Shown: positions 1 to 5,756 of the stretch, in pieces | How positions within the stretch are numbered: position 1 is the first letter of the stretch | How the letters are laid out: each line of letters opens with the position of its first letter | Program-made: the position numbers and the translations under genes | Assembly: GCA_030745255.1 (NCBI GenBank) | Contig: JASLOY010000027.1 | Location: 1 to 15,120 of the forward strand | Source: Vicinamibacterales bacterium | GTDB taxonomy: Bacteria; Acidobacteriota; Vicinamibacteria; Vicinamibacterales; UBA8438 | Direction of reading: 5' to 3' | Length of the DNA stretch: 15,120 nt | The notes under the pieces: model-generated | Seen by the model: the letters and a program-made list of their open reading frames with translations, nothing else | What the model was told of the DNA's origin: nothing | Databases searched by the model: none

Positions 1-3000
1 AACAACGACCTGCTGTCGCTGACCAAGCCGGACATCATCCAACGCATCCACGCCGCCTTCCTCGACGCCGGCGCCGACATCGTCGGCACCAACACCTTCA
101 ATTCGACGTCCATCTCGCAAGCCGATTACGGGATGGAGGAGATCGTCCGCGAGCTCAATTTCGAAGCCGCCAGGCTGGCGCGCGCCGCCGCCGATGAGGC
201 CACCGCCAAGACGCCCGACAAGCCGCGCCTCGTCGCCGGCGTCCTAGGGCCGACCAACCGCACCGCATCGATGTCGCCGGACGTCAACGATCCCGGCTTT
301 CGCAACATCAGCTTCGATGCCCTGGTCACCGCCTATACCGACGCCCTCGCCGGGCTGGTCGAAGGCGGGGTCGATCTGTTGCTGATCGAAACCATCTTCG
401 ACACCCTGAATTCCAAGGCCGCCATCTACGCGACGTTGAAATATTTCGATGACCACGATATCCGCCTGCCATTGATGATATCGGGGACCATCACCGATGC
501 CTCCGGCCGCACGCTGTCGGGCCAAACGCCGGAAGCCTTCTGGAACGCCGTCGCCCACGCCCGGCCGGTCAGCGTCGGGTTCAACTGCGCGCTCGGCGTC
601 GAAGAGTTGCGCCCCCACATTCAGGAGATCGCAACGGTCGCCGGGGTCAACATCAGCGTCTACCCCAATGCCGGGCTGCCCAACGAATTCGGCGGCTATG
701 ACGACACCCCGGAACACATGGCCGAACACCTGGGCGAATTCGCCCGTAGCGGCTTCGTCAATATGGTCGGCGGCTGCTGCGGCACGACGCCGGACCACAT
801 CCGCGCCATTGCAGCCGCGGTGAGCGGCGTTGCCCCGCGCAAACGGTCCGCCGACACCGCGAGCGTGTCCCGATTCAGCGGGCTCGAGACTTTGACGGTC
901 CGGGACGACAGCAATTTCCTGATGGTCGGCGAGCGTACCAACGGGACCGGGTCGGCGCGGTTCGCGCGGTTGATCAAGTCGGACGATGTCGTTGCGGCCA
1001 CCGCGGTGGCCGCGGACCAGGTGCGCGGCGGCGCCAACCTCATCGACGTGAACATGGACGAAGGGTTGCTCGACTCCGAGCGGGAGATGACCCGGTTTCT
1101 GAACCTCATCGCGACCGAGCCGGAGATCGCGCGGGTGCCGGTGATGATCGACAGCTCCAAATGGTCGGTCCTCGAGGCCGGGCTGAAGTGCGTCCAGGGC
1201 AAGCCGGTGGTCAATTCGATCAGCTTGAAGGAAGGGGAGGCCGACTTTCTCGAGAAGGCCAGGTCGCTCCGGCGGTATGGGGCCGCGGCCGTCGTGATGG
1301 CCTTTGACGAGACTGGGCAGGCGGACACGATCGCGCGCAAGGTCGAGATCTGTCAGCGCGCCTACCGGCTGCTGACGAAGACGGCGGGTTTCGACCCACA
1401 CGACATCATCTTCGACCCCAATATCCTGGCGATCGCCACCGGGCTCGAGGAGCACAACGACTATGCCGTCAACTTCATCGAGGCGACACGAGCCATCAAG
1501 GAGAGCTGCCCCGGTGCGCTCGTGAGCGGGGGGGTCAGTAATCTCTCGTTCTCGTTTCGGGGGAACAGCGTCGTCCGCGAGGCGATTCACTCGGCGTTCC
1601 TCTATCACGCCATCAAGGCGGGCATGGACATGGGCATCGTCAATGCCGGGCAGTTGGTGGTTTACGAAGATATTTCGCCGGATCTGCTGTTGCACGTCGA
1701 GGACATCATCTTCAATCGCCGGCCGGACGCGACCGAGCGGATGGTGCAGCTCGCCGAGATGGTCAAAGGCAGCGGCGCCAAGCGCCAGGTCGACCTGGCC
1801 TGGCGTGAGGGAACGGTCGACGCGCGGCTGTCGCACGCTTTGGTGCACGGCATCGTGGACCACATCGAAGCCGACGTCGAGGAGGCGCGACAGGCCCGGG
1901 GCCGACCGCTCGAGGTGATCGAGGGGCCGTTGATGGACGGGATGAAGGTCGTCGGCGACCTTTTCGGCGCCGGCAAGATGTTTCTACCGCAGGTGGTCAA
2001 GAGCGCCCGCGTGATGAAAAAGGCGGTTGCGTATCTGGAGCCATTCATGGAGCGGGAGCGGCTGGCGAGCGGAACCGCCAGTGCGTCACAGGGCAAGATC
2101 GTGATGGCGACCGTCAAGGGCGACGTGCACGATATCGGCAAGAACATCGTGGCCGTCGTCCTGCGGTGCAACCGCTACGACGTCGTGGACCTCGGGGTGA
2201 TGGTGCGCTGCGACACGATCCTGCAGGCGGCGGTCGACGAGCAGGCCGACATCATCGGCCTGAGCGGGTTGATTACCCCATCGCTCGACGAGATGGTGTT
2301 CGTGGCCAAGGAGATGAAGCGGCGCCGGATCGGCCGACCGCTGCTGATTGGAGGCGCCACCACCAGCCGGCAGCACACCGCGGTCAAGATCGCGCCGGAA
2401 TATGACCAGAGCACGGTGCACGTCGTCGACGCGTCGCGGGTCATCGACGTGGTGTCGAGCCTCTTGAGCCCCGATCGAAGGACCGAGCTCGACCGCGTCA
2501 ATCGGGACGACCAGGCAACGCTCCGCGCGCAATACGACGTTCGCCAGCAGAAGCCGCTGAGGACCTATGACGAGGCGCTCGCCAATCGGTTCCGCGACGA
2601 CTGGGCGGCGGCCGATCTGCCGACGCCGGCGTTTCTGGGGCGGCGTGTGCTCGACGAGATCGACATCGAGGGGGTGAGGCCGTTCATCGACTGGACGTTC
2701 TTCTTTTCCGCCTGGGAGATCAAAGGACGGTTCCCCGCGGTGCTCGACCATGCGGTGTATGGCGAGCAGGCCAGGCAGCTCCACGCGGACGGCACCACAC
2801 TGCTCGAGCGCATCATCGATGAACGGCTCCTGAGCCTGCGCGCCGTGTTCGGCTTCTGGCCGGCAGCGGCCGAGGATGACGACATCGTCGTCTTCGAGCC
2901 GGGCGCGACCAGCGCCGACGCGGACGCGAACGAGGTGCTGCGGTTCACGATGCTCCGTCAGCAGGACCAGCAGCCTGGCGGGCGACCGAACCGCTCGCTG

Positions 3001-3561
3001 GCAGACTTCATTGCGCCGCGTGAGGGCGGACGGCTCGATCACATTGGCGCATTCGCGGTGACGGCCGGCATCGGGGCCGACCGGCTGTCGGCCGAGTATG
3101 AGCGAGACCACGACGACTACCACGCCATCATGGTCAAGGCGTTGGCCGACCGGCTGGCCGAGGCGGCGGCCGAGTATCTGCACGTCGAGGCGCGACGCCA
3201 GTGGGGCTACGGCCAAGACGAGCAGTTCTCAGCGGAGGAGCTGCAGCGGGAACGGTTTCGCGGTATCCGGCCGGCGTTCGGTTACCCCGCCTGCCCGGAC
3301 CACAGCGAGAAGTTCAAGCTGTTCGATCTGCTCGAGGCCCGTTCGATCGGCCTCGATCTGACCGAGAGCGCGGCGATGACGCCGGCCGCCAGCGTCAGCG
3401 GACTCTACTTCGCGCATCCACAGGCAGCCTACTTCACGGTCGGACGGATCGGGGCCGACCAGGTCGAGCAGTACGCACGGCGCAAGGGAGTGGCTGTGCG
3501 CGAGGTGGAGCGCTGGCTGGGCCCGTCACTCGCCTACGAAGTCGGCGGCGTATCGGTGTAA
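1..3561 (+). CDS. metH: Cobalamin-dependent methionine synthase (5' end cut by window)
   Basis: Transfers the methyl group of 5-methyltetrahydrofolate through cobalamin to homocysteine, giving methionine in the cytosol. The frame is open from base 1. It begins at the residues matching about position 52 of E. coli MetH, so roughly 50 N-terminal residues are missing. The 1186 residues present show all four modules in order. The homocysteine domain (about 1-275) has zinc ligands Cys196, Cys259 and Cys260 (GGCCGTTPDH). The pterin-binding domain (about 300-600) has GERTN, DEGLLD and IDSSKW motifs. The cobalamin cap and Rossmann domains (about 610-850) have DVHDIGKN with the cobalt ligand His710. 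The C-terminal reactivation domain has GYPACPDH and ASVSGLYFAHP. Oddities: GERTNGTGS has Gly315 where Val is usual, and codon use changes sharply near base 800. No upstream regulation is visible because the start lies outside the window. Confidence 0.98.
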   Translation, partial: NNDLLSLTKPDIIQRIHAAFLDAGADIVGTNTFNSTSISQADYGMEEIVRELNFEAARLARAAADEATAKTPDKPRLVAGVLGPTNRTASMSPDVNDPGFRNISFDALVTAYTDALAGLVEGGVDLLLIETIFDTLNSKAAIYATLKYFDDHDIRLPLMISGTITDASGRTLSGQTPEAFWNAVAHARPVSVGFNCALGVEELRPHIQEIATVAGVNISVYPNAGLPNEFGGYDDTPEHMAEHLGEFARSGFVNMVGGCCGTTPDHIRAIAAAVSGVAPRKRSADTASVSRFSGLETLTVRDDSNFLMVGERTNGTGSARFARLIKSDDVVAATAVAADQVRGGANLIDVNMDEGLLDSEREMTRFLNLIATEPEIARVPVMIDSSKWSVLEAGLKCVQGKPVVNSISLKEGEADFLEKARSLRRYGAAAVVMAFDETGQADTIARKVEICQRAYRLLTKTAGFDPHDIIFDPNILAIATGLEEHNDYAVNFIEATRAIKESCPGALVSGGVSNLSFSFRGNSVVREAIHSAFLYHAIKAGMDMGIVNAGQLVVYEDISPDLLLHVEDIIFNRRPDATERMVQLAEMVKGSGAKRQVDLAWREGTVDARLSHALVHGIVDHIEADVEEARQARGRPLEVIEGPLMDGMKVVGDLFGAGKMFLPQVVKSARVMKKAVAYLEPFMERERLASGTASASQGKIVMATVKGDVHDIGKNIVAVVLRCNRYDVVDLGVMVRCDTILQAAVDEQADIIGLSGLITPSLDEMVFVAKEMKRRRIGRPLLIGGATTSRQHTAVKIAPEYDQSTVHVVDASRVIDVVSSLLSPDRRTELDRVNRDDQATLRAQYDVRQQKPLRTYDEALANRFRDDWAAADLPTPAFLGRRVLDEIDIEGVRPFIDWTFFFSAWEIKGRFPAVLDHAVYGEQARQLHADGTTLLERIIDERLLSLRAVFGFWPAAAEDDDIVVFEPGATSADADANEVLRFTMLRQQDQQPGGRPNRSLADFIAPREGGRLDHIGAFAVTAGIGADRLSAEYERDHDDYHAIMVKALADRLAEAAAEYLHVEARRQWGYGQDEQFSAEELQRERFRGIRPAFGYPACPDHSEKFKLFDLLEARSIGLDLTESAAMTPAASVSGLYFAHPQAAYFTVGRIGADQVEQYARRKGVAVREVERWLGPSLAYEVGGVSV

Positions 3562-3581
3562 GCACCCACTCGCAAGGAGGT

Positions 3582-3620
3582 AGGAGACAGGAGAGAACTG
3601 GTCGACTTCGCCGGTTTTTC
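3582..3620. repeat. Intergenic heptad-type repeat, copy A
   Basis: Between the convergent metH and glycosylase genes there is a short purine-rich run with 7-nt periodicity, including AGGAGACAGGAG at 3582-3593. It is followed by a conserved block containing CTTCGCCG. The same arrangement recurs at about 14887-14933, in front of the lipoprotein gene, where one extra heptad is present. In the block after the heptads, about 17 of 22 positions match. The copy runs up to the stop codon of the glycosylase gene. No convincing terminator was found in this gap. Confidence 0.5.
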
Positions 3621-3622
3621 GA

Positions 3623-4561
3623 TCAGTCGTTCGCGTTCCCGTTCCCGCTAGCGTGCTCCCGACGTGACGAGGTCATGGTTTCCAGCTCGTCCAATGAACG
3701 CGGCCAGTCGCGCTTGAGCAGCCGGGACAGGGCGCGGTCGGCCAGCAGGCGTCCGTGCGTCTGGCAGCGCGGGCAGTAGTTTGCCTCGTTGCTGGCGTAG
3801 ACGATTCGCTGCACCGGCGACGCGCACGCCGGACACGGCATGCCGTAGCGTCCGTGCACAGCCATGCCCTCACGGAACGCCGTGACCTTTTCCGGAAATC
3901 CGGTGCCGACCTCCTGTCTGAGACGGTCGGTCCAGAGCTCGAGCGTCGTCCGTGTCGCCTCGAACAGACGCAGCATCTCCGGCTCGGTCAGCGTGCGCGT
4001 GAGTTTCATGGGAGACAGCCGCGCGGCATGGAGGATCTCGTCCGAGTAGGCGTTGCCGATCCCGGAGAACAGCGTCGGGTCCGTCAAGGCACGTTTGACG
4101 GTGTGGCTCTCTCTGGTCAATGCGTTCCGGAACGTGTCCGTGGTGGCACCGAGCACCTCCAGACCACCCCGATCGTGGGCCCGGAGCGCCGCGGCGCCAA
4201 AGACCAGATGGAGTGACGCTCTCTTCTGCCTGCCTTCCTCGGTGAAGAGCACGGTGCCGGTCGGCACATCAAATGCGGCGAGTCCGCGTCGTTTTGGAAT
4301 CGGGGCGCCCGGATCTCGCCACCGGAGCCGGCCGGCGATCATCAGATGGATCACCAGTGACAGGTCCCCGGCCAGCGTGATCACGATACGCTTGCCGAGC
4401 CGGCTGACGGCGCGCACCTTCTTGTCGTCGACATCGGTGATCGGAGGTGTCACCGAGCGGAGCACGAATGGGCTCGCCAGCCGGACCCGAAGCAGCGGCT
4501 GCCCGACGAGATGCGCCTGGAGGCACTCGACATACACGGTGATATCGGGAAGCTCCGGCAT
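3623..4561 (-). CDS. Divergent Fpg/MutM-family DNA glycosylase/AP lyase
   Basis: A base-excision repair enzyme of the Fpg/Nei family, 312 residues, against about 270 for typical Fpg. Visible features are the N-terminal MPELPD, with Pro2 the expected Schiff-base nucleophile and Glu3. Lys57 (RLGK) is followed by IHLMIAGRL. The helix-two-turn-helix GIGNAYSDEIL is at 167-177. A C-terminal zinc finger has Cys243, Cys246, Cys263 and Cys266. It differs from classical Fpg: the zinc-finger hairpin reads YASNEANYC, placing Asn258 where Fpg has an invariant Arg that contacts DNA. A basic tail of about 45 residues (ADRALSRLLKRDWPRSLDELE and beyond) follows the finger. Substrate range, such as oxidised purines or other lesions, cannot be told from sequence. 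The ATG is immediately divergent from the GNAT gene across a 66-bp gap carrying an inverted repeat. Confidence 0.9.
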   Translation of the reverse strand: MPELPDITVYVECLQAHLVGQPLLRVRLASPFVLRSVTPPITDVDDKKVRAVSRLGKRIVITLAGDLSLVIHLMIAGRLRWRDPGAPIPKRRGLAAFDVPTGTVLFTEEGRQKRASLHLVFGAAALRAHDRGGLEVLGATTDTFRNALTRESHTVKRALTDPTLFSGIGNAYSDEILHAARLSPMKLTRTLTEPEMLRLFEATRTTLELWTDRLRQEVGTGFPEKVTAFREGMAVHGRYGMPCPACASPVQRIVYASNEANYCPRCQTHGRLLADRALSRLLKRDWPRSLDELETMTSSRREHASGNGNAND

Positions 4562-4588
4562 CGCGTGACGTCAGTGTATGATCACGCG
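4562..4588. promoter_or_regulatory. Perfect 7-bp inverted repeat in divergent promoter region
   Basis: CGCGTGA at 4562-4568 and TCACGCG at 4582-4588 form a perfect inverted repeat with a 13-nt spacer. The left arm overlaps an 8-bp palindrome, TGACGTCA (4566-4573). The spacer and first base of the right arm contain TATGAT (4577-4582), five of six matches to a -10 box for the plus-strand GNAT gene. No good -35 was seen. The repeat abuts the glycosylase start codon, so a bound protein could control both genes. This is inference from position and symmetry. Confidence 0.4.
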
Positions 4589-4627
4589 TCACCAGACCAC
4601 TACGGGCGAGGACCCGATGCTCTGACC

Positions 4628-5263
4628 ATGACGATGTCACCCTCAGGTGACGTCCAGGCACTTACGTCGATGGAGTATCGGATCAGGCAGTACGGGTTGC
4701 AACAGGGTTCGCTGGAGATCCAGTACATCGAAGAATTCTTTGGCGAGTTCAACCGGCGCAAGACGGCGGCGGAGGTCGTCGCACGTCTGAGCAGCCGTGA
4801 CCATCAGATCGTCATGGCCGAGGCGGCGCTCCCTGACGATCCGGGCACGGTGGTGCCGGTCGCCTACAAGGTGTCTCATGAGCTGCGCGCCAGCGAAGCA
4901 GAGCCGAAGCTGGCCGACTTGGTCATGCGGCTCTCCGACAGCGTGACATTCGAGGACCGCAAGATTCTCTACAGCTGGATCGGCGGCACACGCCGCGACT
5001 GGCGTGGACAGGGGTTCTTTCGGGCGCTCACCGAGCAACAGGAGGCATGGGCGCTCGACAACGGCTTCGACGAGGTTGTCGCAAAGACCAAGAACCGGCT
5101 CTACGACATGCGTGGCACGCTCGATCACCTGGAGTTCAACGTCGTGCAGTTCGAGCCCAACGCCGACGATGCCCGCGAGTCGAAGGTGTATCTCAGTAAG
5201 CGGCTGGGGCGTGCGGTGCTCGACCGCCACCGGAGCCGGCGTGCCGTCGTCGAGATCGGCTGA
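4628..5263 (+). CDS. GNAT-family N-acetyltransferase
   Basis: A 211-residue predicted acyl-CoA-dependent N-acetyltransferase of unknown substrate. The acetyl-CoA binding core is visible around residues 115-150: YSWIGGTRRDWRGQGFF followed by RALTEQQEAWALDNGFDEV. The RGQG turn and the following helix are typical of GNAT motif A. The last Gly of the usual RxxGxG is replaced by Phe, as seen in several GNAT subfamilies. The C-terminal half (KTKNRLYDMRGTLDHLEFNV) fits motif B. The frame is open further upstream, but a start at 4511 would overlap the divergent glycosylase gene and the inverted repeat. I chose ATG 4628; ATG 4634 or 4670 are possible and no strong ribosome-binding site decides. A candidate terminator follows, so it is probably transcribed separately from the RiPP-like pair downstream. 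Confidence 0.82.
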   Translation: MTMSPSGDVQALTSMEYRIRQYGLQQGSLEIQYIEEFFGEFNRRKTAAEVVARLSSRDHQIVMAEAALPDDPGTVVPVAYKVSHELRASEAEPKLADLVMRLSDSVTFEDRKILYSWIGGTRRDWRGQGFFRALTEQQEAWALDNGFDEVVAKTKNRLYDMRGTLDHLEFNVVQFEPNADDARESKVYLSKRLGRAVLDRHRSRRAVVEIG

Positions 5264-5282
5264 CCCGCCTCCGTCACCCGAC

Positions 5283-5295
5283 TTGGCAGTGCCAA
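5283..5295. promoter_or_regulatory. 13-bp palindrome TTGGCAGTGCCAA
   Basis: A perfect dyad (TTGGCA, one central base, TGCCAA) lies 20 bp after the GNAT stop. It could be an operator for the small gene downstream or just a short hairpin. Nothing else in the sequence decides. Confidence 0.25.
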
Positions 5296-5305
5296 TTGTG
5301 GCCAG

Positions 5306-5340
5306 GGGCCTCGGTGCGCAGGCCCAGGCGAGGGTTTTTT
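5306..5340 (+). terminator. Candidate intrinsic terminator after the GNAT gene
   Basis: GGGCCT (5306-5311) and AGGCCC (5320-5325) form a perfect 6-bp GC-rich stem with an 8-nt loop, followed by six T residues at 5335-5340. The T run starts 9 nt after the stem, further than in a classical terminator, so efficiency is uncertain. Confidence 0.4.
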
Positions 5341-5489
5341 CGGTCGGCTCTTGGCTACAGGCTTCCATCGGCATATGGTGCGCAGGCGCGCCGTCGGGCC
5401 TCAGGAACATGTTTGGAATCACGGCACCGCCGTGACGCCGGTCAAGGAATCGGGGATGTCGGTTTTCGTAAGCTGTGCCCATCGACAAG

Positions 5490-5504
5490 CTGTGCGTGGC
5501 ACAG
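5490..5504. promoter_or_regulatory. Inverted repeat upstream of small-protein gene
   Basis: CTGTGC (5490-5495), GTG, GCACAG (5499-5504) is a perfect 6-bp inverted repeat just ahead of the GGGAGG ribosome-binding site of the 57-residue gene. The left arm is part of AAGCTGTGC, which also occurs once about 18 bp upstream as a direct repeat. It could act as an operator half-site array or as a 5'-UTR hairpin. Confidence 0.3.
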
Positions 5505-5524
5505 ACACAGACAGGGAGGCAACC

Positions 5525-5698
5525 ATGGGTGGACGAACAGGCAAGCGGAGCAGTGCCGGCGCAAAAGGGAAGACGAAGACGATCGGCAAGAAGAGCATGA
5601 AGAAGGTCCGCGGCGGCTTCTTCGATGTGTTCACGGAAGTGTCGGCCACCGGGGCGAAGAAGCCGGCGAAGGCGATGACGAAACTGGGCGGGGAATGA
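5525..5698 (+). CDS. 57-residue Lys/Gly-rich small protein, candidate RiPP precursor
   Basis: The ATG has a strong ribosome-binding site (GGGAGG, 5 nt upstream), which is the main reason to accept the gene. The product is very basic: 12 Lys, 3 Arg and 11 Gly against 3 acidic residues. It has no Cys, His, Tyr or Trp. An N-terminal Lys/Ser/Gly-rich half ends in KKVRGG (26-31). A different C-terminal half follows, FFDVFTEVSATGAKKPAKAM and then TKLGGE. The Gly-Gly at 30-31 would be a natural leader cleavage site. The radical SAM gene starts 58 bp downstream on the same strand, so co-transcription is likely. I propose it as that enzyme's peptide substrate. No known precursor family (Nif11 or nitrile-hydratase leader) is recognisable. 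It might instead be an unrelated basic nucleic-acid-binding protein. Confidence 0.6.
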   Translation: MGGRTGKRSSAGAKGKTKTIGKKSMKKVRGGFFDVFTEVSATGAKKPAKAMTKLGGE

Positions 5699-5756
5699 CA
5701 ACGAATGGAGTTGACGCGCCAGCTCAAGTAAGCGATAGGACGATACGGGAAAGAGG

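Noticed and set aside
244..1863. Long minus-strand open frame (539 codons) antisense to metH
   Set aside because: It mirrors a certain MetH domain sequence, its product has no recognisable motifs and is His/Asp/Val-rich as expected of a high-GC antisense shadow.
2086..3216. Second long antisense open frame within metH
   Set aside because: Same reason: the plus strand encodes conserved cobalamin and activation domains here.
4511..4627. Upstream extension of the GNAT gene
   Set aside because: It would overlap the divergent glycosylase gene and the inverted repeat, and adds no domain-like sequence.
5711..5739. Separate promoter for the radical SAM gene (TTGACG followed 17 bp later by GATAGG)
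   Set aside because: The -10 match is poor, and short spacing to the small gene makes co-transcription the simpler reading.
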